A stretch of DNA of 64,000 nucleotides from NCBI RefSeq assembly GCF_023111095.1, contig NZ_JALGYW010000009.1:62001-126000 (forward strand), in the 5' to 3' direction. This DNA is from Maribellus sp. YY47. Lineage in GTDB: Bacteria; Bacteroidota; Bacteroidia; Bacteroidales; Prolixibacteraceae. The position numbers and the translations under genes are program-made. The notes beneath the pieces were generated by a model. It was not told the DNA's origin and did not search any database. It saw only the letters and a program-made list of their open reading frames with translations. Shown here in pieces: positions 16,930 to 25,022 of the stretch (position 1 is its first letter; each line of letters begins with the position of its first letter).

Positions 16930-17544
16930 ATGCACATAGCAATTGCAGGAAATATTGGCGCCGGTAAAACAACGCTGAGCGAATTACTGTCCAAACACTA
17001 TAAATGGACCCCTCATTACGAAGATGTGGATGAAAATCCGTACCTGAACGACTTTTACAACGATATGCAGCGCTGGTCGTTCAATCTGCAGGTTTACTTC
17101 CTGAACTCAAGATTTCAGCAGATTATCGATATCCGGAAATCGGGCAAAACGATTATCCAGGACCGTACCATTTATGAAGATGCAGAAATATTTGCGCCCA
17201 ACCTGCATGCCATGGGTTTGATGAGCACCCGCGACTTCAACAACTACAAAACGCTGTTTGATTTAATGGTGAGCCTGATTCAGCCACCCGATTTGCTGAT
17301 TTATCTGCGGGCCTCGATCCCCACTTTGGTGAACCAGATTCAGAAACGCGGCAGAGAATACGAGAATTCGATCAGGCTGGATTATCTAAAACAGCTTAAC
17401 GACCGTTACGATGCCTGGATAAACAACTACAAAATGGGAAAACTGCTGGTGATTAACGTGGATGACCTCGACTTCACCACCAACCCCGAAGACCTGAGTT
17501 TTGTGATCGACCGAATTGATGCACAAATTCACGGGTTGTTTTAG
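16930..17544 (+). CDS. Deoxynucleoside kinase
   Basis: A 204-residue nucleotide-salvage kinase. P-loop GNIGAGKTT is at 7-15, the catalytic glutamate is in HYEDVDENPYL near residue 35-45, the DRT motif (IIQDRTIYEDAEIFA) is near 80, and the lid RGREYENSIRLDYL is near 140. These match the bacterial dAdo/dGuo kinase group. It phosphorylates deoxynucleosides in the cytoplasm. It follows the GH3-like gene and ends before a bidirectional terminator. Confidence 0.93.
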   Translation: MHIAIAGNIGAGKTTLSELLSKHYKWTPHYEDVDENPYLNDFYNDMQRWSFNLQVYFLNSRFQQIIDIRKSGKTIIQDRTIYEDAEIFAPNLHAMGLMSTRDFNNYKTLFDLMVSLIQPPDLLIYLRASIPTLVNQIQKRGREYENSIRLDYLKQLNDRYDAWINNYKMGKLLVINVDDLDFTTNPEDLSFVIDRIDAQIHGLF

Positions 17545-17555
17545 AAGAAAGCGCA

Positions 17556-17590
17556 TAGCTGCAAGCCACGAGCTTCAAGCTGTGAGTTTG
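17556..17590. repeat. Degenerate heptamer repeats downstream of the deoxynucleoside kinase gene
   Basis: Five 7-bp units in a row: TAGCTGC, AAGCCAC, GAGCTTC, AAGCTGT, GAGTTTG. On the other strand they resemble the CTTGnnG heptamers at 7363-7390. Confidence 0.6.
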
Positions 17591-17603
17591 AAATAATCAT
17601 AAA

Positions 17604-17640
17604 AAAATAACCAATCGTTGTAACGGTTGGTTATTTTTTT
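17604..17640. terminator. Bidirectional terminator between convergent kinase genes
   Basis: AATAACCAA pairs with TTGGTTATT around a CGTT-GT-AACG top. An A-run precedes the stem and a T-run follows it, so it can serve both the deoxynucleoside kinase and the PfkB-family gene. Confidence 0.85.
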
Positions 17641-17775
17641 CGCTGTTATCAGGTTAAAGTGATCTTTATTGGAAAAACGCTTTCTCTTCTCCATCAACTT
17701 GACGGGAAAGAACCTGTTCGAATTTAACCGGACAGATACTACTGCCAACTGCGACTGAATACTGTATACTGAATC

Positions 17776-18777
17776 TTATTCTTCAGCAACTATTTTGTTG
17801 ATTTCGGCCATTACTTCGGGCCATTGAGCATCGGGTAAATTAGGCCCCATTACTTCTACTACTTTCCCCGAAACAAGTGCCGCAATCTTTCCGCTTACGT
17901 TCATCGGGTAGCCTTTGGTCAGTCCGTAAAAAAATCCGGCGGCATAGGCATCTCCGGCTCCGGTGGTATCCACTGCTTTTGCAGGAACAATACCAATACG
18001 CGTTACCTCATCGCCGTGTTTGATCATCGAGCCTTCTTTTCCTACTTTCACGATGGCCAACTCGCAATATTTTGCAATTTCGTGAAGCGCCGCCTCGGGC
18101 TCAAGACCGGTAAACGAGCGTGCTTCTTCTTCGTTGGCAATTACTATATCGACATTGTTTTTTACCAGGTCTTTCAGAAATTCAAGGTTGGCATCCACCA
18201 CGTTAAAACTCGAAAGATCGATGGCTATTTTTAGCCCGGCAGCTTTGGCTTTCTCAACACCGGCTTTAATCAACTCGTGGTTAAAAACCAGGTAACCTTC
18301 CATGTACAGGTATTTGTAGCCTTTAAACAAACCCGGAGTAAAATCGTAAGGCTGCAGCTCTGAAGCCGCACCAAGATAAGTTGCCATGGTTCTTTCCGAA
18401 TCGCGGCTAACCAGTCCCATTACACGGCCCGTGCCGTTCTCGCTGTAACTGAGATGCGTTCTTAAACCACGTTTTTCAAAATCCTCTTTAAAAAGGTCAC
18501 CCAACTTATCTTTGCCCACTTTCCCCATGTAGCCTCCGTTTCCGCCCAGGTTAGCAAACGAACGCATGGTATTGGCTACTGAGCCACCTGTGGTCAGGGT
18601 GCTGCTTTCTGAAAAAGTTGCAGCATAAATCTGTTGCGAACGTTCAGCATCAACCAGTGTCATGCTGCCGCGTGGCAATCCAAATTTTTCGAGCAGTGAG
18701 TCATCGTTAATCACTGAAATTACATCAACCAGTGCATTCCCCACCCCCAATACTGCAGGTATATTTTTATCAATCAT
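17776..18777 (-). CDS. PfkB-family carbohydrate/adenosine kinase
   Basis: A 333-residue ribokinase-fold enzyme. The N-terminal signature GGSVANTMRSFANLGGNGGY is near residue 58, and the C-terminal signature DTTGAGDAYAAGFFYG (near 265) carries the catalytic Asp and anion hole. The closest style is bacterial adenosine kinase (GNALVDV start, RTMATYLGAAS near 123). It would make AMP from adenosine in salvage. I chose the ATG at 18777; an earlier one at 18840 adds a segment overlapping promoter-like sequence. The flanking genes (deoxynucleoside kinase, acetate kinase) do not fix the substrate; inosine, ribose or fructose are alternatives. Confidence 0.88.
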   Translation of the reverse strand: MIDKNIPAVLGVGNALVDVISVINDDSLLEKFGLPRGSMTLVDAERSQQIYAATFSESSTLTTGGSVANTMRSFANLGGNGGYMGKVGKDKLGDLFKEDFEKRGLRTHLSYSENGTGRVMGLVSRDSERTMATYLGAASELQPYDFTPGLFKGYKYLYMEGYLVFNHELIKAGVEKAKAAGLKIAIDLSSFNVVDANLEFLKDLVKNNVDIVIANEEEARSFTGLEPEAALHEIAKYCELAIVKVGKEGSMIKHGDEVTRIGIVPAKAVDTTGAGDAYAAGFFYGLTKGYPMNVSGKIAALVSGKVVEVMGPNLPDAQWPEVMAEINKIVAEE

Positions 18778-18875
18778 TCTATCTTTTTTAGCAAGCTCAA
18801 ATATCAACATTTTAGATAAACCGAAAAAAATGAAGCGCATTTTTCTTCCGCCCGTCAGTTCACCTTTCCAATCTG

Positions 18876-18906
18876 AAAAAAAGCGACAGGAAAATCCCGT
18901 CGCTTT
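18876..18906 (-). terminator. Intrinsic terminator downstream of ackA
   Basis: On the minus strand AAAGCGAC pairs with GTCGCTTT around GGGATTTTCCT, followed by a run of Ts (forward A-run at 18876-18882). Confidence 0.85.
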
Positions 18907-18926
18907 GCATTATCTGGTTTTGGTTT

Positions 18927-20123
18927 TTATTTTACCAGTTCCAACGTTTGTTTGGCTATTTCCAGTTCTTCGTTGGTCTGAATAATCAGCACTTTTGTTT
19001 TTGAATTTTCTGTGTTGATTTCGTGAACACCGTCTTTCCGGTTTTTATCTTTTTCTTCGTCCCATTCTATGCCCAGGTAATCCATGCCTTCGCAAACCAT
19101 CTGGCGGATCGAAGTTTTATTTTCGCCAACGCCGGCAGTAAATACAATGGCATCCACTCCATTCAATACCGAAGCGTAACTACCGATAAACTGTTTGATG
19201 CGGTAAGCATACATTTCGCAGGCAAGTGTGGCATCTTTGTCTCCTTCATCCAGTAATTTTTCCACATCACGCATATCGGTCAGTCCGGTCAAACCTTTCA
19301 TTCCGCTTTCCTTGTTCAGCAAGTTGGAAATTTCGGTTACCGAATATCCTTTTTGTTCGGCCAAAAAGAAAATGATTGCCGGATCGATATCGCCTGAGCG
19401 GGTTCCCATGATCAGTCCGCTAAGCGGTCCCATTCCCATGGTCGTATCCAAACAAACACCACCTTTTACAGCGGCCATAGAAGCGCCGTTACCTAAGTGA
19501 ATAGTAATGACTTTTGCATCTTTTTTTCCCAGGTATTCTGCAGCTTTCTCCGAAACAAACTTGTGCGAAGTTCCGTGGAAACCGTATTTGCGAATTCCCA
19601 TCTCTTTATAAAATTCGGCAGGAATAGCATAACGGAAAGCTTTTTCGGGAAGCGTTTGATGGAATGCTGTATCGAAAACACCCACTTGTTTGGCGTTTGG
19701 AAATACAGTTTCGGCCACTTCCACACCCACCAGGTTGGCCGGGTTATGCAGCGGTGCCAACGGAAACAGTTCCTTTACCTTTGCTTTTACCTCAGCGGTA
19801 ATTTCAACGGTTTTCGTAAAAGCTTCGCCTCCGTGTACCAAACGGTGTCCCACAGCCTGAATTTCTGAAGGATCGCTGATTACACCCACTTTTTCGTCGG
19901 TAAGCAATTCGGCTACCCTTTTTAAGCCTACAGTGTGATTTGGAATCGGGAAAGTTTCTTTCAACTCCTTTTTCTCACCGTTTACAAAAGTCTTGTACTT
20001 TACTACACCCTCTTCCAGGCCAATTCTTTCAACCAACCCGCTTGCCAATGGCAGTTCAGTATTCATATCAATCAACTGATACTTAATCGATGAACTACCT
20101 GCATTAATTACTAAAATATTCAT
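18927..20123 (-). CDS. ackA: Acetate kinase
   Basis: A 398-residue enzyme interconverting acetyl phosphate + ADP and acetate + ATP. The N-terminal signature VINAGSSSIKYQLID, the HRLVHGGE motif near residue 88-95, FDTAFHQTLP near 148, RKYGFHGTSHKFV near 173 and HLGNGAS near 209 are all intact. It lies 90 nt downstream of pta on the same strand and ends at a strong terminator, so the pair forms an operon for acetate production with ATP gain. Confidence 0.98.
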   Translation of the reverse strand: MNILVINAGSSSIKYQLIDMNTELPLASGLVERIGLEEGVVKYKTFVNGEKKELKETFPIPNHTVGLKRVAELLTDEKVGVISDPSEIQAVGHRLVHGGEAFTKTVEITAEVKAKVKELFPLAPLHNPANLVGVEVAETVFPNAKQVGVFDTAFHQTLPEKAFRYAIPAEFYKEMGIRKYGFHGTSHKFVSEKAAEYLGKKDAKVITIHLGNGASMAAVKGGVCLDTTMGMGPLSGLIMGTRSGDIDPAIIFFLAEQKGYSVTEISNLLNKESGMKGLTGLTDMRDVEKLLDEGDKDATLACEMYAYRIKQFIGSYASVLNGVDAIVFTAGVGENKTSIRQMVCEGMDYLGIEWDEEKDKNRKDGVHEINTENSKTKVLIIQTNEELEIAKQTLELVK

Positions 20124-20213
20124 TTGTTATTTATTTACTCAATAAGGCTAAAACTGAACCAGAAACATTCGTCTTAGCCTTTGTATTTGCTTTTTACCTG
20201 CTTCCGCGGCTGG

Positions 20214-22313
20214 CTAGATTCCTTCCTGTGCCTGGATCGCTGTAATAACTACCGTATTAAAAATATCGTCGACGGTACAACCGCGGCTTAAATCGTTCAC
20301 CGGTTTGTTCAGTCCCTGCAACATTGGGCCAATGGCCAGTGCACCGGTTTCGCGCTGAACTGCTTTGTAGGTATTGTTTCCGGTATTTAAATCGGGGAAT
20401 ACCAAAACATTCGCTTTCCCGGCAACCTCAGAGTTGGGCATTTTACTGATTCCCACACTTGGATCAACCGCCGCATCGTACTGAATCGGGCCTTCAATTT
20501 TCAGGTCGGGACGCAGTGCTTTTGCTTTTTCGGTAGCTGCACGTACTTTGTCAACTTCTGCGCCGGTACCCGATGTTCCCGACGAGTAAGAAAGCAGGGC
20601 CACTTTCGGATCGATACCAAAAGCGATGGCCGATTCTGCCGACGAAACAGCAATTTCTGCGAGCTGATCGGCATTGGGGCTTACGTTAACGGCACAGTCG
20701 CCCATTACCGTAACATGGTCGTCGAGACACATAAAGAAACAAGATGAAACCGTAGAAACACCCGGACGGGTTTTTACAAACTGAAGCGCCGGAATAATGG
20801 TGTGCGCCGTTGTGTGCGCGGCACCAGAAACCATACCGTCGGCGTCGCCTTTGTACACCATCATGGTCCCGAAGTAGGAAACATCGAGCATGGTATCGCG
20901 TGCCATGTCTTCCGGAATATTTTTATGCTTCCTCAGCTCATAATAGGTCCGCCAGTAACCTTCGTACAATTCCGAGTTATTCGGATCAACAATCGTAATC
21001 TCGTCTTCGTTCAGTGCCAATCCCAAATGATCGGCTTTTGCCAGAATTTCATCGCGATTTCCCAAAAGCGTAATTTTCACCACGTTTTGTTCGATCAGAT
21101 GAACGGCAGCGGTAAGAATCCTGGGATCGGTTCCTTCGGGCAGTACAATATGTTTTTTATTCGACTTTGCTTTTGAAACCAGGTTATACTGAAACATGCG
21201 CGGCGTAATTACACTGCTTCTGAAATTGGCAAATTTATGGAGCAGCGATTCGGTGTCCACATAGTTATCAAAAGTAGCAATGCTAAGCTCAATCTTGCGG
21301 GTATCTCCCGGACGAATGCCCGGTTTGATGTTGGCAATTTTGCTGGCGGCCACAAAAGTAACGTCGTCCACCAAAATAATCGGGACCGGGTTAGGCAAAC
21401 CATCAATCAGTTTCATAATCGGTGGTTCCGGACGAATTCCCCCGGTAAGTACAATACCCGAAATCGACGGATAGTTAACAGACGCATTCGCCTGAAAAGC
21501 TCCCATCAGAATATCGGCACGGTCGCCGGGTGTAATAATCAGGCTGTTTTCTCTTACCCGCTCCAGGTAGTTGCGCAACTGCATGGCGCCCACATCGAAA
21601 TGATCGACCTGCTTGCTAAGTAAATTTTCGCCCAAAAGAATTTCGCCGCCAATCTGATCGTATATCTCATGAATGGTCGGGCTGCTTAACTTGGTTACCT
21701 CCGGAATAATTTCGATGGTAGTATCGGCAGGAACAACTTTTTTCAGTTCTGCTTTTACTTCTTCGGCATATTTTTCAGGCACGCGGTTCATACAAACGGC
21801 CTGCACCGGAACATCTTTTTCAGCAAATGTTTTTACCACCAGGTCGAGGTTGGCCACCGCATCCTTCAGATCTTTGTTGTGAGCCGAACTCACAATAATG
21901 GTTGGGATCGCCAGGTTTTTGGCAATTTCGGTGTTCAGATCCACCTCAAACGAAACGCCTTTCCCCGAAAAATCAGAGCCTTCCACCAGCACCACATCGT
22001 ACTTGTTTTCCAACTCTTTGTACTGCTCGATGATCTTGTCGATCAAACGGCTTTCCTGCCCCATGTTTTTGTACTTCACCACCTGCGACATGGTAAACCC
22101 GTAAGTTTCCTTGTAGTCTATATTCAGGTTGAAATACGACATCATGGTTTCGATATGGTTATCCCTAACTCCTGTGGGATAGTCGCTGATAATTGGCCTG
22201 AAATAACCTACTTTTCCGGAACGGGAAAGAAGCAATTTCATGATTCCCAGCGCCACCACCGATCGGCCTGAACGCTTTTCGGTGTTTGTTACATAAATAC
22301 CTTTCTTAATCAT
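20214..22313 (-). CDS. pta: Phosphate acetyltransferase (DRTGG-PTA long form)
   Basis: A 699-residue enzyme converting acetyl-CoA + phosphate to acetyl phosphate + CoA. The N-terminal third is a P-loop-like dethiobiotin-synthetase domain, a DRTGG-type domain follows at about 220-330 (with ITPGDRADILMGA), and the C-terminal PTA_PTB catalytic domain spans about 370-695, with LPEGTDPRILTA at its start, SGAAHTTAHTIIPALQF near 512 and SSGTSGTGAEVDKV near 580. This is the long regulatory form known from E. coli. ackA follows 90 nt downstream. Confidence 0.97.
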   Translation of the reverse strand: MIKKGIYVTNTEKRSGRSVVALGIMKLLLSRSGKVGYFRPIISDYPTGVRDNHIETMMSYFNLNIDYKETYGFTMSQVVKYKNMGQESRLIDKIIEQYKELENKYDVVLVEGSDFSGKGVSFEVDLNTEIAKNLAIPTIIVSSAHNKDLKDAVANLDLVVKTFAEKDVPVQAVCMNRVPEKYAEEVKAELKKVVPADTTIEIIPEVTKLSSPTIHEIYDQIGGEILLGENLLSKQVDHFDVGAMQLRNYLERVRENSLIITPGDRADILMGAFQANASVNYPSISGIVLTGGIRPEPPIMKLIDGLPNPVPIILVDDVTFVAASKIANIKPGIRPGDTRKIELSIATFDNYVDTESLLHKFANFRSSVITPRMFQYNLVSKAKSNKKHIVLPEGTDPRILTAAVHLIEQNVVKITLLGNRDEILAKADHLGLALNEDEITIVDPNNSELYEGYWRTYYELRKHKNIPEDMARDTMLDVSYFGTMMVYKGDADGMVSGAAHTTAHTIIPALQFVKTRPGVSTVSSCFFMCLDDHVTVMGDCAVNVSPNADQLAEIAVSSAESAIAFGIDPKVALLSYSSGTSGTGAEVDKVRAATEKAKALRPDLKIEGPIQYDAAVDPSVGISKMPNSEVAGKANVLVFPDLNTGNNTYKAVQRETGALAIGPMLQGLNKPVNDLSRGCTVDDIFNTVVITAIQAQEGI

Positions 22314-22662
22314 CTAAAATTATTTTGAGGAACCAATTTCCTTTTAAAAAAACGGTGCAAAAATAGTAAAGTTATGCCGTTGAAATTGAGTAAAACTCTA
22401 AAAAGAATGAATCTGGATAAATTCTTAAAATACATTGAAAATAAGAACGAAACAAAGGTGACCTAAATCACCAAAAGAAGGAATTTTCGGTGTCAAATAA
22501 CATAAAAAATTCTATCGTAAATATACAGGCAAATCCTGCCCCTTTCGATACCAACTTATGAAAGAAACGTTTCCTGAAAAAGGAAAAACATACCCCAAAA
22601 AAACACGGGTTAAATAATTTTTAGTAACATTACAGTCGTTAACACTTTAAACCCATACACTC
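22314..22662. other. Divergent intergenic region, pta / BACON lipoprotein
   Basis: An AT-rich promoter region. A minus-strand -7 box TATTTTTG (22365-22358) sits 45 nt before the pta start. A 30-codon open frame from the ATG at 22374 (to 22466) has no recognisable features and is not called. No RNA gene is seen. Confidence 0.5.
22358..22365 (-). promoter_or_regulatory. Candidate -7 box TATTTTTG for pta-ackA
   Basis: Exact TAnnTTTG match, 45 nt before the pta start codon at 22313. Confidence 0.5.
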
Positions 22663-23088
22663 ATGAAAAAATCACTCCCTTTAATCACGTTTACCCTTCT
22701 GCTATTTTTTTTCGGATGTAGAAAAGATCATATTGACGGGCCGGGAAAACACTCGTTTATGGAAAAACTGGCAGCCACTTTTCATGCCGAAGGCGGAGAA
22801 GAACTGATCAATGCCGAAAATGTTTTTTTCAGCATTCAATACCTTACAATTATTCAGGCGGGCGATACGCTGCGACAAAAATTTTCGGAGTTCATTGCCG
22901 GCGAGCAAACCATTTCCGGAAGCTGGTTTACCGTTGAAACCATTGGATACGGCGCGAATACGCTTCCCAATAAAATTAAAGTTACTGCCCGGGCAAACAC
23001 CACCGGCGCTGAACGGCAATTAATTTTTACGGTATGGAACGGAGAGCGCGGCGATAAAGTAACGATTACGCAGAGCCAGGATTCGTAA
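22663..23088 (+). CDS. BACON-like domain lipoprotein
   Basis: A 141-residue lipoprotein. The signal peptide ends in a lipobox (FFGC, Cys near residue 19), so the mature protein is lipid-anchored. The rest looks like one BACON-type beta-sandwich domain at about 55-138: an SGSWFTVET strand, then KVTARANTTGAERQL and a closing GDKVTITQSQ strand, the typical end of BACON repeats. Such domains occur in carbohydrate-active proteins of Bacteroidota, but this one carries no catalytic domain. It stands alone between pta and the nucleoside kinase. Confidence 0.72.
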   Translation: MKKSLPLITFTLLLFFFGCRKDHIDGPGKHSFMEKLAATFHAEGGEELINAENVFFSIQYLTIIQAGDTLRQKFSEFIAGEQTISGSWFTVETIGYGANTLPNKIKVTARANTTGAERQLIFTVWNGERGDKVTITQSQDS

Positions 23089-23105
23089 CATTTTCTTGCG
23101 TTTAC

Positions 23106-23149
23106 ATCCTGAAACCGGGTGTTTTGTTTTAAAGTCCCGGCTTCAGGAT
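23106..23149. terminator. Hairpin between convergent BACON lipoprotein and nucleoside kinase genes
   Basis: ATCCTGAA-ACCGGG pairs with CCCGGCTTCAGGAT across a 15-nt loop. T-tracts on either side are weak, so it may be a less efficient terminator or an mRNA 3' stabiliser. Confidence 0.5.
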
Positions 23150-23180
23150 ATAATTTTCGGTTATCTCAGAAATATACCTT

Positions 23181-24845
23181 TTAATATACAAAACTGCTCC
23201 CGCCTAAAAATTCGCGTAACAGCGAAGTCGGTGGAATTTCATCGTCGTTGATCATCTTAAAATAGGAAAGAAACTCCAGCAATCGCGACGATTCTTTGTA
23301 TTCGCACTGATTTTCCAGCACTGTTTTCAAAATCGGCTCGGCATACTTTTTCAAAACCGCCAGTTCGTATAGCGTCGCCGAGTTAAACATCACATCGGCA
23401 TTTTCCTGGTAAGGGAAAATATTCCGCTCCTCGCCTTTCCTTACCGAAGGCCAGCGGTTGATCGTGGCCGCCGCCGGGTAGCCGCGGTATTTGCTGTCGC
23501 GGATCAAACGACGGATCAAGCGGTTGTCGGCGGTTGAAATGTGCGTGTGCTCGTCCATCGAAATCTGGGTCAGCGCCGAGATAAATATCTTAAAGGTATT
23601 TTTTGCTTTCACCTGAGTCAGCAGTCCGGGGTTCATCCCGTGAATTCCCTCTACAATCAGGATTTCGCCGGGGCCCAGTTGCAGCGTATTGCCATTTTCA
23701 GTTCTTCGCCCCAAATGAAAATCAAAACGGGGCAAACGCACCTCTTTCCCTTCAAACAACTCAACCAGCTGCTGATTAAAAAACGGGATATCCACAGCCT
23801 CAAGCGCCTCAAAATCGTAATCTCCGTGTTCGTCGCGCGGTGTATGTTCGCGATCCACAAAATAATCGTCGAGCGAAATCTGGTGCGGCCGCAAACCGTT
23901 AACCGCCAGCTGCACGCCCAAGCGTTTGCTAAAAGTAGTTTTTCCCGATGCCGACGGCCCGGCCACCAGTACCACTTTCACATCGCCGTTGCGCGAAGAA
24001 ATCATATTCGCAATTTCGGCGATCTTCTTTTCGTGCAGCGCTTCCGAAATCTTGATCACATCGCCGCCACGTCCGGCCAGTGTCCGCTCGTTTAAATTAC
24101 CAACCGTGGAAACATTGATAATATCGGCCCAGTCTTTCTGTTCCTGGAAAATTTCGTACAACTTGGTATTGTAAAATACTTTTCGGAGCCTGTCGAAATG
24201 CTTGCGGTGCGGAATCTGCAACAAAACGCCATCGTAATATTTTACGAGTCCGAAACTGGTGATATAGCCCGTCGACGGCAGCAGGTGTCCATAAAAATAG
24301 TTGCCCAGATCTTTTAAAAAGTAAAGCGGCGTGTACAACTGCCCCTGCTGTTCAAACAACTGCGCCTTTTCTTCCAGCCCCTGTTTCATCAGCAGATCCA
24401 CAGCATCGGTGGTGCGAATTCCCCTTTTCACAAAAGGCAGATCGGCATGAATTATCGCTTCCATTTCCTGACGGATCGCAAAAAGATCGGATTCATCGAT
24501 TTCGCGTTCCAGCCCGTGCAATTCACAAAAATAGCCATTTGACATTCCGTTCTGCACCCTGAAATTCACATGCGGAAAAACTTCCTTCACCGCCGCATAC
24601 ATCACAAAAATAAGACTGCGGATGTACAAACGCGTGCCGTCCATGTGTGTAACGTCGATAAATTCAACCTGCTTGGGTTTTACCACGCAAAAAGAAAGTT
24701 CGCGCACTTTATTGTTCACTATAGCGCCACAAACACGGTGTTCGAGGCTGATGTTCAGGTCGCGGCTGATTTCGAGCAGCGAAGTGCCCATGGGGTAAGA
24801 ATGATACGCTCCTGTATTCTTGCAATATATCTCAATATCCTTCAT
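23181..24845 (-). CDS. TGS-domain nucleoside (uridine-kinase-like) kinase
   Basis: A 554-residue fusion. An N-terminal TGS-like ubiquitin fold (about 1-65) and a ThrRS second-additional-domain-like segment (about 70-250, with FPHVNFRVQNGMSNGYF) precede a P-loop phosphoribulokinase/uridine kinase domain. That domain has Walker A GPSASGKTTF near 295-304, SLDDYFVDREHTP near 325 and DYDFEALEAVD near 345. Members phosphorylate uridine or related nucleosides; the threonyl-tRNA-synthetase-like head is a known but unexplained feature of this family in Bacteroidota. It converges with the BACON lipoprotein gene. Confidence 0.9.
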   Translation of the reverse strand: MKDIEIYCKNTGAYHSYPMGTSLLEISRDLNISLEHRVCGAIVNNKVRELSFCVVKPKQVEFIDVTHMDGTRLYIRSLIFVMYAAVKEVFPHVNFRVQNGMSNGYFCELHGLEREIDESDLFAIRQEMEAIIHADLPFVKRGIRTTDAVDLLMKQGLEEKAQLFEQQGQLYTPLYFLKDLGNYFYGHLLPSTGYITSFGLVKYYDGVLLQIPHRKHFDRLRKVFYNTKLYEIFQEQKDWADIINVSTVGNLNERTLAGRGGDVIKISEALHEKKIAEIANMISSRNGDVKVVLVAGPSASGKTTFSKRLGVQLAVNGLRPHQISLDDYFVDREHTPRDEHGDYDFEALEAVDIPFFNQQLVELFEGKEVRLPRFDFHLGRRTENGNTLQLGPGEILIVEGIHGMNPGLLTQVKAKNTFKIFISALTQISMDEHTHISTADNRLIRRLIRDSKYRGYPAAATINRWPSVRKGEERNIFPYQENADVMFNSATLYELAVLKKYAEPILKTVLENQCEYKESSRLLEFLSYFKMINDDEIPPTSLLREFLGGSSFVY

Positions 24846-25022
24846 AGCTGTCGGTTTTAGGGACTAAAAGTAACTAAAAGTTCCGACTTGGCTGAAGCAA
24901 TCCGCACCAAGTTTCAGGCTTGAAATGTGCGATTCCATCCTCATTTTTTAAACATATTTCGTACGACCAAGCTCAAATCCATAAAATGATGTTAAATTTA
25001 ACGCCGTCAAAAACTTACACCA

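Noticed and set aside
22374-22466. 30-codon open frame between pta and the BACON lipoprotein
   Set aside because: No conserved features; overlaps the promoter region of pta.
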